A DNA stretch of 38,571 nt from DATFLL01 sp035267785 (GCA_035267785.1 DATFLL010000030.1:1-38571), one strand, 5' to 3'; positions 24,388 through 33,187 are shown, counted from the first letter of the stretch. The notes: a model not told the origin generated them from the letters alone. Numbers and translations: made by a program.

Positions 24388-25959
24388 CTATTTACCCCGC
24401 CACTGGATGCGGTAGAGATCGTGGCGCCGGTCGCGCAGATTCTTGACGGTGCCGTTGTTGCGCGCGGCGACGAGGGTCTCGGGACGCAGGTCGGCGAACG
24501 CGACGGTTTCCACGTTCGGCGTGGTGTCGGCGGCGATGCCGTCACGGGCGAAGGGAAAGTCGCAGGGGCTGAGGATGCAGCTCTGTGCATACTGGATGTC
24601 CATGTTGGCCACGTTGGGCAGGTTGCCCACATTGCCGGACATGACCACATAAATCTGATTTTCCACCGCGCGCGCCTGGCAGCAGTAGCGCACGCGCAAA
24701 TAGCTCTGGCGCTCGTCGGTACAGAACGGTACGAACAGTATCTGGATGCCCTGGTCGGTCAGTGTGCGCGCGAGCTCGGGAAACTCGGCGTCGTAGCAGA
24801 TCAACACGCCGATCGGCCCGCAGTCGGTCTGGATCGCGTGCAGCGTTTCGCCGCCCTCGATATTCCACCAATAGTCCTCGTTGGGCGTGGGGTGGATCTT
24901 GGGCTGCTCGTGAATGGTGCCGTCGCGCAGGAACACGTAGCAGATGTTCTCCACACGGCCGTTGTCCATACGCGTGGGGTGGGAGCCGCCGATGATGTTG
25001 ATGTTGTAGCGGATGGCCATGTCGCGCATGGCGTCGCGAAAGCGCGGCGTGTACTTGGTCAGGGCCTCGATGGACTGGGCCGGGTTGAGCTCCTGGTCCT
25101 CGATCGACAGCAGCTGCAGCGTAAACAGCTCGGGAAAGACCACGAAGTCGCCCTGGTAGTCGGCCACCACGTCGACGAAGTAGGCCACCATCTCCGTGAA
25201 CTCCTCGAACGAGCGTACCCGGCGCTGCATGTACTGCACCGTGCCCACGCGGATGGTGTCGGGCAGGCGCGCGCCGTAGGCCTTGGGCCGCTCGCCCGGT
25301 TCCTCCTGGGGGACCTTGGGATTGCGCCAGACCATGTGTATGCCGTAGCCCAGCGAATCGCGGTCCTCGGGGAGGTACCCCGGAATGATGTCGATGATTT
25401 CGAAGCCCTGGTGCAGTTGAAACGACAGGACCGGGTCGCGCACCTGCTTTTGCTGCACCTGCTCGACGTAGTTCTCCGCCGAGCCGAATTTCTTGATGCG
25501 CCGGGCCAGCGAGGGCAGGCGCCCGGCGAAGACGATGCCCTTGAGCTTGAGCGACTGGCACAGCTTCTTGCGCTCGTTGTACAGGCGCTGGCCGAGGCGG
25601 TAACCGCGGTACGCCGGGTCGACGCAGACCTCCATGCCATAGAGCCATTCGCCGTTGGGGTCATGGCGCGAGGCGTAGCCGTTGCCCGTGATCGCGATCC
25701 AGTTGTGGCGGCGCAGCGCGGTGCGCCCGTCGATGCGAAACGTCGCGCAGTAGCCGACGATCTTCTCGTCGACCGTGACCACGAACTGTCCCGCGGGGAA
25801 ATTGTTTATCTGTCCCGTCACCGCCCCGCGTGTGTAGCCCTCGATGCCCGTGCCGGCGTACACGCGGTCGACCAGCGCGCAGATGCCGTCCACGTCGGCC
25901 AGGCGTGCGTTGCGCACGTGCAATACGCTCTTGGGATTGTCGAGTCGGGTCTTGGCCAT
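24388..25959 (-). CDS. GNAT acetyltransferase-nitrilase superfamily fusion protein
   Basis: A 523-aa two-domain cytoplasmic enzyme. Residues ~12-210 are a GNAT fold with the acetyl-CoA loop in EVCVDPAYRGYRLGQRLYNE. Residues ~240-515 are a carbon-nitrogen hydrolase (nitrilase) domain with the Glu of VVFPELF, the Lys of HEQPKIHPTP and the nucleophilic Cys of LICYDAEFPELART, so the Glu-Lys-Cys triad is intact. The start is ATG 25959 behind AAGAGGC; open sequence to 26037 is not supported. This fusion is recurrent in bacteria but its substrate is not established; an amide-hydrolysing activity coupled to N-acetylation is inferred. It stands alone, and cyoA lies 182 bases downstream on the same strand. 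Confidence 0.9.
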   Translation of the reverse strand: MAKTRLDNPKSVLHVRNARLADVDGICALVDRVYAGTGIEGYTRGAVTGQINNFPAGQFVVTVDEKIVGYCATFRIDGRTALRRHNWIAITGNGYASRHDPNGEWLYGMEVCVDPAYRGYRLGQRLYNERKKLCQSLKLKGIVFAGRLPSLARRIKKFGSAENYVEQVQQKQVRDPVLSFQLHQGFEIIDIIPGYLPEDRDSLGYGIHMVWRNPKVPQEEPGERPKAYGARLPDTIRVGTVQYMQRRVRSFEEFTEMVAYFVDVVADYQGDFVVFPELFTLQLLSIEDQELNPAQSIEALTKYTPRFRDAMRDMAIRYNINIIGGSHPTRMDNGRVENICYVFLRDGTIHEQPKIHPTPNEDYWWNIEGGETLHAIQTDCGPIGVLICYDAEFPELARTLTDQGIQILFVPFCTDERQSYLRVRYCCQARAVENQIYVVMSGNVGNLPNVANMDIQYAQSCILSPCDFPFARDGIAADTTPNVETVAFADLRPETLVAARNNGTVKNLRDRRHDLYRIQWRGK

Positions 25960-26089
25960 GGATGCGATGCCTCTTGCGGTCGATGTGGCAGAAGATAAGG
26001 AGTCCGCGGTGTGGCGGTCCGACGCCCATGCTACCACGGCGTTGGCGAACGTGAAGGCCCGCGAGCGGACTGCCGGTCTTGCGAGTATG

Positions 26090-26604
26090 CACCCCCCTCA
26101 TCCTCTCCTTCTCCCTGAGGGAGAAGGGACCCTTCGTTCCAGCGTAATGACCCCTGTCCCTCCGGGATGCCCTGACCTATCGGAGATAGGTTGAGTTGCC
26201 CTGACGCTGGAAGCGTAGGGGGTTCGCAGTGAACCCGCCAGGGCCCTGCGAGACCGCACAATGCGACCAGAACGAGTGGGGCGAGTTCGGGAAGTACGTG
26301 ATGAACCTCCAAGAGGTTCCAAGTGAAGCCTGGAGGGCTTCTATGAGGCCCGGCGTTGGGGTGAAGGGATGCCCTGACCTATCGAAGATAGGTAGGGTAC
26401 TCGCAATGAACCCGTCAGGGTTCTGCGAGATCGCATAATGCGACCAGAACGAGTGGAGCGAGTTCGGGAAGTCCTTAATGAATCTCCAAGAGGTTCTAAG
26501 TGAAGCCCGAAGGGCTTCTATGAGGCAGGGGTTGGGGTAAGGGGATCACATCGCCGATTCTTACTCCCTCTCCCTCCGGGAGAGGGTTGGGGTGAGGGGA
26601 TCAA
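26090..26604. repeat. Hairpin-chain repeat element with inverted ends (two internal copies)
   Basis: The gap between two minus-strand genes is filled by a repeat unit. It begins with CCCCCTCATCCTCTCC and a CTCCCTGAGGGAG hairpin (about 26094-26127) and ends with CTCCCTCCGGGAG and GGTTGGGGTGAGGGGATC (26569-26601), which are roughly inverted. Copy A (26171-26345) and copy B (26370-26523) each contain consecutive small hairpins: CCTATC-gga-GATAGG, ACGCT-gga-AGCGT (A only), an outer CGCA/TGCG stem around ACCC-GGGT, AACCTC-caa-GAGGTT, and GAAGCCC-gaa-GGGCTTC. A third copy is at 34092-34290. No gene is supported here. Confidence 0.85.
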
Positions 26605-26628
26605 ATCGCGCTTCCGCGAGGCCTCTAC

Positions 26629-27525
26629 TCAGCCCACCGGATTTTCCAGCGTGCCGATTGGCTCGATGGTGATGGCGACGCGATCGCCCGGGTGCAGATA
26701 GCGCGGCGGCTTGAAGCCCATGCCCACGCCCGCCGGCGTGCCGGTGGCGATGATGTCGCCGGGCTCCAGGGTCATGGTCCGCGACAGGGTTTCGATGAGC
26801 GTGGGGATGTCGAAGATCAGGTCCGATACCGAGCCGTCCTGGCGCAGCTCGTCGTTGACGCGGGTCTGCACCCGCAGGGCACCCACGTCCGGTATCTCAT
26901 CGCGCGTGACCAGCGCCGGTCCCATCGGGCAGAAGCCGTCCAGGCTCTTGCCGATGAACCACTGCTGGTGTTCCTTCTGCAGGCGCCGCGACGTGGCGTC
27001 GTTGAGAATCGTATAACCGAACACGTGCTCCATGGCCTCGGCCTTCGTGATGCCGCGCCCGCCGGCGCCGATCACCACGGCCAGCTCGCCCTCGTAGTCC
27101 ACCGAGTCGGTCGGGTCCGAGGAGGCGGGGATGGGCGCGCCCGTGCCGATGACCGCCGAGGGCGCCTTGGTGAAGATGATCGGCACCGTCGGCTCGTCGG
27201 CGTCGCCCCACAGCCCCTGGCCGGCGCCGCTCACTTCCTGGGCGTGCTCGCGGTAGTTCTTGCCCACGCAAAAGACATTGCGCGGCGGACGGGGAATCGG
27301 CGCCAGCAGGCGGACCTCGGTCAACGGCAGGCGGTCGCTGTCCGAGGCGAGCGCCTCGCGCAGCGAGGCCAGGGCCGAGGGGCCGTCTTCGATGAGCCCC
27401 AGCATGGTCGCGGGCACGCCCGGTACCGCGTCGGCCAGATCGATGACCGCCTGACCCGACTCGGCCAGCACCCCCAGATGCTGCGCGTCGGTGTTGTCCG
27501 GCTTGATATAGGTGACTAGGTGCAT
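26629..27525 (-). CDS. Fumarylacetoacetate hydrolase (FAH) family protein
   Basis: A 298-aa FAH-superfamily enzyme. The family cleaves or decarboxylates beta-diketo acids and uses a divalent metal. Motifs are FCVGKNYREHAQE (about 85-97), the metal-binding Glu pair in SVDYEGELAVVIG (about 142-154), YTILNDATSRRLQ, WFIGKSLDGFCPMGPALVTR and GDIIATGTPAGVGMGF. All are intact and length is typical (280-300). Acylpyruvase, oxaloacetate decarboxylase, 2-hydroxyhepta-diene isomerase and similar activities cannot be separated by sequence alone. No catabolic cluster surrounds it. The gene ends within 30 bases of the repeat block. Confidence 0.88.
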   Translation of the reverse strand: MHLVTYIKPDNTDAQHLGVLAESGQAVIDLADAVPGVPATMLGLIEDGPSALASLREALASDSDRLPLTEVRLLAPIPRPPRNVFCVGKNYREHAQEVSGAGQGLWGDADEPTVPIIFTKAPSAVIGTGAPIPASSDPTDSVDYEGELAVVIGAGGRGITKAEAMEHVFGYTILNDATSRRLQKEHQQWFIGKSLDGFCPMGPALVTRDEIPDVGALRVQTRVNDELRQDGSVSDLIFDIPTLIETLSRTMTLEPGDIIATGTPAGVGMGFKPPRYLHPGDRVAITIEPIGTLENPVG

Positions 27526-27597
27526 GGCGGCAGTTTGCCCGAAACGCCGGGCGAGCGGAAGGCCTGCCGGGCGCGGTTCACCGCGGCGCCCGGCCCG

Positions 27598-29079
27598 TCA
27601 CGACACCACCGGCAGCGCCCGGATCCCGTCGAGCAGCACGCGTGTGGCCCGGCAGTCATCCTCGTTGTAGTCGAGGATGCGCTGGCGCAGCGACGCATCG
27701 CCCTGCTCGATATAGCGGTGGTACCACTCGATCGAGGCCGCGCCCGAGGGGTCGGTGTCGCGCCAGTTGAAGCCGAGGTACCGGGCCAGCGTCTTGATGG
27801 AATGATCGCGGGTCGGCCATTCGGTGTGTTTCCTGACCACATCCAGGTAGAGGTCAATTGCCCGCTCCGGGTCGAACATGGCGTCGATGTCGTCCTCGGT
27901 GCACACGTGCGGGAAACGCTCGCGAAGCTTGCGCCAGATCGTGCGCTCGTATTTGCTGTAGTAGTAGATGGCGCAGGGCTGGTGCTCCTGTACGTAGCGC
28001 CAGGCATCGGCGAAGGCCTTTTCCTCGGCCGGCTCGTTCGGCGCCTCGGCGAAGAAGGGCACGTAGCGCTCCGTGGCCGGGTCCCGGCCGCGGCGCTCGA
28101 TGAAGCCGTGCAGGTAGCACACGTCGCGCATGGGATCGACCTCGATGTCGAAGAACAGCTCCAGATCGTCGTCCGGAAAGTGCACAGGCGCTTTCAGATA
28201 GGGCTTGCCCTTCGGATCGGCGATGAGCTGCGCGCGGGCCTGCAGCGTCTTCAGGGTCGCCGGCCCGATGCCGGGGAAATCGGTGCGGCCGCCGCGGATG
28301 AACGGCGCGATGTCGCAGGCGGCGAGCTCGTGGATGGTGGGTATTTTTTGGACGAGGGCATCGCGCTTGGTGCGGCCGAGCTCCGGAATCAGACTGAGAT
28401 CGTCGGCGGCCTTGAGCTGACCGAGGCAGCTCGTATACCAGTGGCACAGCTTGCAGGTCCCGGCGTAGGCCGGGCGCGTCTGTTCGCCGCGGGCGAGGAT
28501 CGCCCGCGCTTCGGCGAGGCTTTCCTGGTACAGCTCCCAGTAGGTCTGCGTGTTCTTCACGCCGAGCGGCCGCTCGAAGTCGTAGGCGACCTCTTCGGCC
28601 CGCACGTCCCAGATGAAGCCGCGCCGCCCGGCCGAAAGACCCAACCGTTCCAGGATGTCCGTGTACAGTGCGAGCTGCACGGCATAGTGCTTCTTGAGCT
28701 TGCCGCCGCCTTCCTCGCCTTCTTCGGCGCGCCCGGACTTGATGTCGCCGGCCACGTAGCGGCCGTCTTCGCAGCGCAGCAGGTCGGGCTCGCCGAGCAG
28801 ATCGTCGGCCGCGATGCGCCCGCTGTAGATCCACGGCTCGCCCTGCGCCATGGCCTCGTGGGTGCGCCGCGCCTTCTCCTCGGGCCCGTAGCCGGACAGG
28901 TCGAGCATGGCCACCGGCGCGTTGGCGATCACCTCCGCCTCGTAGTCGCTGCCGCGCTCCCACAGCAGCTGGACGAAGGCGCTGACCTTGTCGCGCTCGG
29001 CGGGGTCGCCGAAGGCGTCCATCGCCACACGGTGCGGGCAGTTGACCAGGCTGTACAGAGTCGAGGCGGTAATCGGCAT
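27598..29079 (-). CDS. TM0106-type RecB-like nuclease with Fe-S cysteines, HhH and DEDDy exonuclease domain
   Basis: A 493-aa two-nuclease protein. The N-terminal half is Cas4/RecB-like: Asp99 (GEPDLLR), Asp112-x-Lys114 (AGDIKSGR) and the QxxxY motif Gln137/Tyr141. Cys14 plus Cys211, Cys214 and Cys220 (CKLCHWYTSC) reproduce the Cas4/AddB iron-sulfur arrangement. A helix-hairpin-helix follows (TDFPGIGPATLKTLQAR, about 268-285). The C-terminal half is an RNase H-like DEDDy exonuclease with Asp313-x-Glu315 (FFDIEVDP) and Tyr471-Asp475 (YNEDDCRATRVL). The GAGGGA ribosome-binding site precedes ATG 29079. No cas genes or CRISPR are nearby, so a DNA-repair or RNA/DNA processing role is more likely. 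It follows yadH by 56 bases on the same strand. Confidence 0.86.
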   Translation of the reverse strand: MPITASTLYSLVNCPHRVAMDAFGDPAERDKVSAFVQLLWERGSDYEAEVIANAPVAMLDLSGYGPEEKARRTHEAMAQGEPWIYSGRIAADDLLGEPDLLRCEDGRYVAGDIKSGRAEEGEEGGGKLKKHYAVQLALYTDILERLGLSAGRRGFIWDVRAEEVAYDFERPLGVKNTQTYWELYQESLAEARAILARGEQTRPAYAGTCKLCHWYTSCLGQLKAADDLSLIPELGRTKRDALVQKIPTIHELAACDIAPFIRGGRTDFPGIGPATLKTLQARAQLIADPKGKPYLKAPVHFPDDDLELFFDIEVDPMRDVCYLHGFIERRGRDPATERYVPFFAEAPNEPAEEKAFADAWRYVQEHQPCAIYYYSKYERTIWRKLRERFPHVCTEDDIDAMFDPERAIDLYLDVVRKHTEWPTRDHSIKTLARYLGFNWRDTDPSGAASIEWYHRYIEQGDASLRQRILDYNEDDCRATRVLLDGIRALPVVS

Positions 29080-29135
29080 GTGCGTCCCTCGCTGGTTGTC
29101 GTCGCGGCGTCCTGCCGTCTATTGCGGGCGGCGGC

Positions 29136-29897
29136 TCACTGCTTGAGCCGATAGCCCGTCTTGAACATCCACCAGACCAGCGCCAGACAGGCGCTGAGAA
29201 ACACCACGATCATGGACAGGCTGAGCCCCACGCTGACGTCGGCGATCTCGTAGAAGCTCCAGCGAAAGCCGCTGACCAGATACAACACCGGGTTGAAGCG
29301 GGTCACCGTCTGCCAGGCCGGCGGCAGCATGTCGATGGAGTAGAACGTGCCGCCCAGGAACACCAGCGGCGTGATCACCAGCAGCGGAATGAGCTGGAGC
29401 TTTTCGAAGTTGGTCGCCCACAGCCCGATGATGAAGCCGAACAGGGCGAACGAGAGGCAGGTCAGGATCAAAAAGCCGACCATCCACACCGGGTGGGCTA
29501 TATGCAGCGGCACGAAAAAGCCGGCCGTCGCCAAAATAATCAGCCCGATCAGAAACGATTTGGTCGCCGCCGCGCCCACATAGCCGATAACGATCTCCAC
29601 GAAGGACACCGGCGCCGACAGCACCTCATAGATTGCCCCCGTAAACTTGGGAAAGAATATCCCGAACGAGGCGTTGGCCAGGCTCTGGGTCAGCACCGCC
29701 AGCATGATGAGGCCCGGGACGATGAACGAGCCGTAGGACACACCGCCCACCGAGGCGATGCGCGAGCCGATGGCCGAGCCGAAGACCACGAAGTACAGCA
29801 CCGTGGAGAGCACCGGCGAGGCGAAGCTCTGCGCTGCTGTCTCGAAGGCGCGGCGCATTTCCTGGGCGTAGATGATCCGAATGGCGTAGATGTTCAC
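29136..29897 (-). CDS. yadH: ABC-2 type transporter permease (YadH-like)
   Basis: A 253-aa permease with about six membrane helices of the ABC-2 family: FASPVLSTVLYFVVFGSAIG, YGSFIVPGLIMLAVLTQSLA, VEIVIGYVGAAATKSFLIGL, HPVWMVGFLILTCLSFALFG, LLVITPLVFLGGTFYSIDML. The conserved motif region around FLGGTFYSIDMLPPAWQ matches YadH/NodJ proteins. It starts with GTG at 29897, overlapping the ATPase stop (GTGA), so the two are coupled. Length equals E. coli YadH (256 aa). It exports an unknown substrate. Confidence 0.88.
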   Translation of the reverse strand: MNIYAIRIIYAQEMRRAFETAAQSFASPVLSTVLYFVVFGSAIGSRIASVGGVSYGSFIVPGLIMLAVLTQSLANASFGIFFPKFTGAIYEVLSAPVSFVEIVIGYVGAAATKSFLIGLIILATAGFFVPLHIAHPVWMVGFLILTCLSFALFGFIIGLWATNFEKLQLIPLLVITPLVFLGGTFYSIDMLPPAWQTVTRFNPVLYLVSGFRWSFYEIADVSVGLSLSMIVVFLSACLALVWWMFKTGYRLKQ

Positions 29898-30820
29898 GAC
29901 TTGATGTTCACCAGGTTGACGAAGATCTCTTCCAGCGAGGTCTTGTGGGTGTGCACGTCCTTGATCACCAGCCCGGCCTCGCGTATTGCCTGCAGCAGCT
30001 CGTGGATGCCGGTGTGCTCCTTGTGCGGGTCATAGGTATAGACCAGGCGCTCACCGTCGCCGGCCAGCTCGAGGTCCCACGCGCCCAGCGAATCGGGCAG
30101 GGCCGCCAGCGGGCTCTCCAGCTCGACGGCCAGCTGGCGCTTGCCCAGCTTGTGCATCAAGGCCTCCTTGTCGTCGACCAGCAGCAGCTCGCCGCGGTCG
30201 ATGACCCCGACGCGGTCGGCGATGGCCTCGGCCTCCTCAATATAATGAGTGGTGAGGATGATCGTCACCCCGGAGGCGCGCAGCCGGCGCACCAGGGCCC
30301 ACATGTCCTTGCGCAGCTCCACGTCCACGCCCGCGGTCGGCTCGTCCAGGAACAGCACGGTCGGCTCGTGGGCCAGGGCCTTGGCGATCAGCATGCGCCG
30401 CTTCATGCCGCCGGACAGCGACATGAGCATGTTCTTGCGCTTGTCCCAGAGCGACAGGTCCTTCAGTACCTGCTCCAGGTAGGCCGGGTCGGGTTTCTTG
30501 CCGAACAGCCCTCGGCTGAAGCGCAGGCTGTTCCACACCTTGTCGAAGGCGCCGAGGCTGAGCTCCTGGGGCACCAGGCCGATCAGCGAGCGCGTGGTGC
30601 GATAGTCGCGCACGATGTCGTGGCCGTCGACCGTCACCGTGCCCGAGCTGGCATTGACGATGCCGCAGATGATCGAAATCAGCGTGGTCTTGCCCGCCCC
30701 GTTGGGGCCGAGCAGGGCCAGGATTTCCCCGCGCTGGATGTCCAGGTCGACGCTCTTCAGCGCCTGGAATCCGCCGGCGTAGGTCTTGGAGACGTTGGAG
30801 ATGGAGACGATGGGCTGCAT
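29894..30820 (-). CDS. yadG: ABC transporter ATP-binding protein (YadG-like)
   Basis: A 308-aa ABC ATPase of the ABC-2 export class. Walker A is LGPNGAGKTT (about 38-47), the signature LSGGMKRRMLIAKALAHEP (about 139-157), Walker B VLFLDEPTAGVD, and the H-loop TTHYIEEAEAIADRVG. The C-terminal ~90 residues (LEEIFVNLVNIKS) are the typical extension of this class. E. coli YadG is also 308 aa. It is the upstream gene of the pair with yadH. Nothing in the sequence names the substrate. Confidence 0.9.
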   Translation of the reverse strand: MQPIVSISNVSKTYAGGFQALKSVDLDIQRGEILALLGPNGAGKTTLISIICGIVNASSGTVTVDGHDIVRDYRTTRSLIGLVPQELSLGAFDKVWNSLRFSRGLFGKKPDPAYLEQVLKDLSLWDKRKNMLMSLSGGMKRRMLIAKALAHEPTVLFLDEPTAGVDVELRKDMWALVRRLRASGVTIILTTHYIEEAEAIADRVGVIDRGELLLVDDKEALMHKLGKRQLAVELESPLAALPDSLGAWDLELAGDGERLVYTYDPHKEHTGIHELLQAIREAGLVIKDVHTHKTSLEEIFVNLVNIKS

Positions 30821-30999
30821 CGCGCCACTATACTAGAGCCCGCGGCGGCCGGGGAGGGGCAGTCGATACCCGTATGCCGCCCGGGGCTTTGTGCCTCGCC
30901 ATTCGCACCCGGTATGCGAAACCGTCGCCTGCCCCTTGTCCGCCCGTTTGTTAGACTGGGCCCCGCTGTCACGTTCAACCAACACACAAGGAGGTGCCC

Positions 31000-31674
31000 A
31001 TGACCATCGTCACCCGCAGCCTGGCAATCGTACTCGGACTGTTCACGGTCGTGCCGCTCGCGGCCGCGGCCCCGTCGCCCAAGGACGTCCAGTTCCCCAC
31101 CGCCGACGGCGGCACGGTCGATGCCGATCTGTATGGCACGGGCACCGAGGGCGTGGTCTTCGCCCACGGTGCCATCTTCAACAAGCAGAGCTGGGCGCCG
31201 CTGGCCAAACGGATCGCCAAGCACGGGATGCGCGCCCTGGCTATCGACTTTCGCGGCTACGGCAAGTCCAAAGCCGGCGATAAGCCCAATGCCCTGTACC
31301 TGGACGTGATGGCCGCCGTGCGCTGGCTGCACCAGCAGGGTGTGGAGAAGGTCGACGTGGTCGGCGGCAGCATGGGCGGCGGTGCGGCGGGCGAGGCGGC
31401 CACCCGGGTCAAACCCGGCGAGATCCACAAGCTCGTCCTGCTCTCGCCCATGCCGATCGACGATCCGCAGGACCTCAAGGCCAACTCGATCCTCTACATC
31501 GCCAGCCGCGGTGAGAGCCTGGCTTCCACGGTTCGCGAACAGTACCAACGCGCTCCCGAACCGAAGAAGCTGATCCTCCTCGAGGGCAGCGCCCACGCCC
31601 AGAACATCTTCGCCACCGATCAGGCGCAGAACCTGAGCGACGACATCGTGAATTTCATCGTCGGGAAAAAGTAG
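31000..31674 (+). CDS. Exported alpha/beta hydrolase
   Basis: A 224-aa alpha/beta-hydrolase with a signal peptide (SLAIVLGLFTVVPLAAAAPS). A perfect AAGGAGGTG site ends 5 bases before ATG 31000; a GTG at 30994 sits inside it and is rejected. The nucleophile elbow is GGSMGGG with Ser124; the oxyanion region is VFAHGAIFNKQSW; the catalytic His is in EGSAHAQNIF. The acid is likely the Glu or Asp in IASRGES. Related proteins are dienelactone-hydrolase-like esterases. The substrate is unknown; export suggests the periplasm. It stands alone, followed by the 187-bp tandem repeats. Confidence 0.85.
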   Translation: MTIVTRSLAIVLGLFTVVPLAAAAPSPKDVQFPTADGGTVDADLYGTGTEGVVFAHGAIFNKQSWAPLAKRIAKHGMRALAIDFRGYGKSKAGDKPNALYLDVMAAVRWLHQQGVEKVDVVGGSMGGGAAGEAATRVKPGEIHKLVLLSPMPIDDPQDLKANSILYIASRGESLASTVREQYQRAPEPKKLILLEGSAHAQNIFATDQAQNLSDDIVNFIVGKK

Positions 31675-32175
31675 CGCGGCGGCGACCGCCCGGGCCGGGG
31701 ACGTCAGGGAGCGAGTCGTAAGAATCGCAGAGAACGCAGAGGCGCGGAGGACGCAGAGAAGAGCGAAGCTCTTTATCTCCGTGCCTCTGTGTCCTCTGTG
31801 GTTAATCGAGCGTCTGGCGGAGTTCCGTAGGATGCGGTGAGGCACGAACCGCATCATCTCGCGCGGCGGCGACCGCCCGGGCCGGGGGCGTCAGGGAGCG
31901 AGTCGTAAGGATCGCGGAGAACGCAGAGACGCGGAGGACGCAGAGAAAAGCGAAGCTCTTTATCTCCGTGCCTCTGTGTCCTCTGTGGTTAATCGAGCGT
32001 CTGGCGGAGTTCCGTAGGATGCGGTTAGGCACGAACCGCATCATCTCGCGCGGCGGCAACCGCCCCGGGCCGGGGATGTCAGGGAGCGAGTCGTGAGGAT
32101 CGCAGAGAACGCAGAGACGCGGAGGACGCAGAGAAAAGCGAAGCTTCTTATCTCTGTACCTCTGTGGTTAGTCCG
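31675..32175. repeat. 187-bp tandem repeat, 2.7 copies
   Basis: Units start at 31675, 31862 and 32049 (period exactly 187); the third breaks off near 32175. Each unit has CGCGGCGGCGACCGCCC and GCCGGGG, then an inverted repeat GCAGAGGCGCGGAG / CTCCGTGCCTCTGT around a GAGCGAAGCTC segment, GTCCTCTGTGGTTAATCGAG, and in units 1 and 2 a GATGCGGT / ACCGCATC hairpin. Units differ by a few substitutions, so duplication is fairly recent. The CTCTGCGT/ACGCAGAG motif recurs at 93-115, 18870-18890 and 32235-32270. No gene is supported; translated frames through it are spurious. Confidence 0.9.
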
Positions 32176-32333
32176 GTCTCGGGCGCAGCCGGATCTGTTC
32201 AACGAACGGCGCGGCTTTCACACGGATGTTCAAAAGCTCTGCGATCTCTGCGTCTTTGCGCACTCTGCGTTGGTCTTCGGCCTCAGCTACCGGCACCATA
32301 GGGTGCGGTGACGTTTCATCCGTATCGTTCGCG
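32176..32333. repeat. Decayed repeat remnants
   Basis: Carries CTCTGCGATCTCTGCGTC (about 32238-32255) and ACTCTGCGTT, fragments of the tandem unit, plus GGTGCGGTGACG, a partial hairpin arm like GATGCGGT. Nothing codes here. Confidence 0.6.
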
Positions 32334-33098
32334 TTATTCGCGCCGGGCGCTCCGTCTCGAGCCATTCGCCCACACCAGAAGACCGACCCCGGCCAACAGA
32401 AAGCCGATCGCCAGCCACTGCCAGAACGCGAAGCTCAGCCAGACCGGCACGCCCTGCGCGCGCCAGCTCTCGTCCACCCAGCCGAGATTGCGTTGCTCGA
32501 AATAGAGCCAGGCCTGGGTAATGCCCACCCCGATCAACGGGATTGCGACCACCAGCACCGGCAGCACGTGGAACCGCCGGTCGCGGAGCACCCCCGCCAG
32601 CGAGCCGAGGACGCCCAGATAGGTCCCGAAGAAGGCCACCAGCGCGAAAATCTCGTGGCCCTTGTGGATGTGCCTGGAGACAACTCGCCCCAGCAGCATG
32701 TCCAGGCCCACCAGCGCAAAGCAGATCAACCCGAACTGCAAGGCATCGTACGCCCAGCGCGCGAATCGGGAGACCCAGGGCGGCAGGCGGCGCTTCAAAA
32801 GAGAGGCGCACCACCACAGCATGGCCATCGACACCGTCCACGCGCCGGCGAACCACATCCCGCCGGCCGGATTGTCGGTCGGGGAGGCCAGCGTGGAGGC
32901 GACCATGTACGGCCAGTCGAACCCGCCCGGATAGTCCCGCGCCGCGGCGGCCACGCCGGCAGCGAACAACACGATTGCCGCCAGATACCACCATACAGCG
33001 GGCCGCCGCGAGACCCGCCCGAAGGCCCTGCGCCGGGACTTCGCGGACGTTAACCCCTCATCGCTCGAGGCATGCGCAGTCGTACCGTCGCGTGTCAT
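32334..33098 (-). CDS. Integral membrane protein, unknown function (DUF998/Frag1-like appearance)
   Basis: A 254-aa protein with about six transmembrane helices: WWYLAAIVLFAAGVAAAARD, WFAGAWTVSMAMLWWCASLL, YDALQFGLICFALVGLDMLL, IFALVAFFGTYLGVLGSLAG, VLPVLVVAIPLIGVGITQAW and FWQWLAIGFLLAGVGLLVWA. The first ~30 residues are hydrophilic and basic. The loop DWPYMVASTLASPTDNPAGG resembles the 'S.L.....NP.G' loop of DUF998/Frag1-type proteins, but I would not assert membership. Conserved acidic or His residues (RHIHKGHEIF) lie between helices 3 and 4. There is no obvious partner; it is followed by a small exported gene upstream on the same strand. Confidence 0.7.
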   Translation of the reverse strand: MTRDGTTAHASSDEGLTSAKSRRRAFGRVSRRPAVWWYLAAIVLFAAGVAAAARDYPGGFDWPYMVASTLASPTDNPAGGMWFAGAWTVSMAMLWWCASLLKRRLPPWVSRFARWAYDALQFGLICFALVGLDMLLGRVVSRHIHKGHEIFALVAFFGTYLGVLGSLAGVLRDRRFHVLPVLVVAIPLIGVGITQAWLYFEQRNLGWVDESWRAQGVPVWLSFAFWQWLAIGFLLAGVGLLVWANGSRRSARRE

Positions 33099-33162
33099 GG
33101 CGTCCCAAGGCCCTTACTGGCATTTTCGGCCGTCGACCTTCACCGGCCTGTCAATAACGTAG

Positions 33163-33187
33163 GATGCGGTGCGGTTTGAGCCGCATC
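33163..33187. repeat. Small GATGCGG hairpin repeat
   Basis: GATGCGG...CCGCATC with an 11-base loop (GATGCGG at 33163-33169, CCGCATC at 33181-33187). The same core (GATGCGGT/ACCGCATC) ends each of the first two 187-bp units, so this is a solo copy of that mini-hairpin, lying between two genes. Confidence 0.75.

Noticed and set aside
23911..25998. 695-codon plus-strand frame opposite cyoA and the GNAT-nitrilase gene
   Set aside because: Antisense of two clearly recognised genes, with no domain.
27520..29154. 544-codon plus-strand frame opposite the nuclease gene
   Set aside because: Antisense, GC-driven open frame; the minus-strand protein has intact catalytic motifs.
30757..31857. 366-codon minus-strand frame opposite the exported hydrolase
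   Set aside because: Antisense of a gene with a perfect ribosome-binding site and signal peptide, extended through repeats.
271..32175. Tandem arrays considered as CRISPR
   Set aside because: Heptamer and 187-bp units are contiguous, with no unique spacers between repeats, and no cas genes are present.
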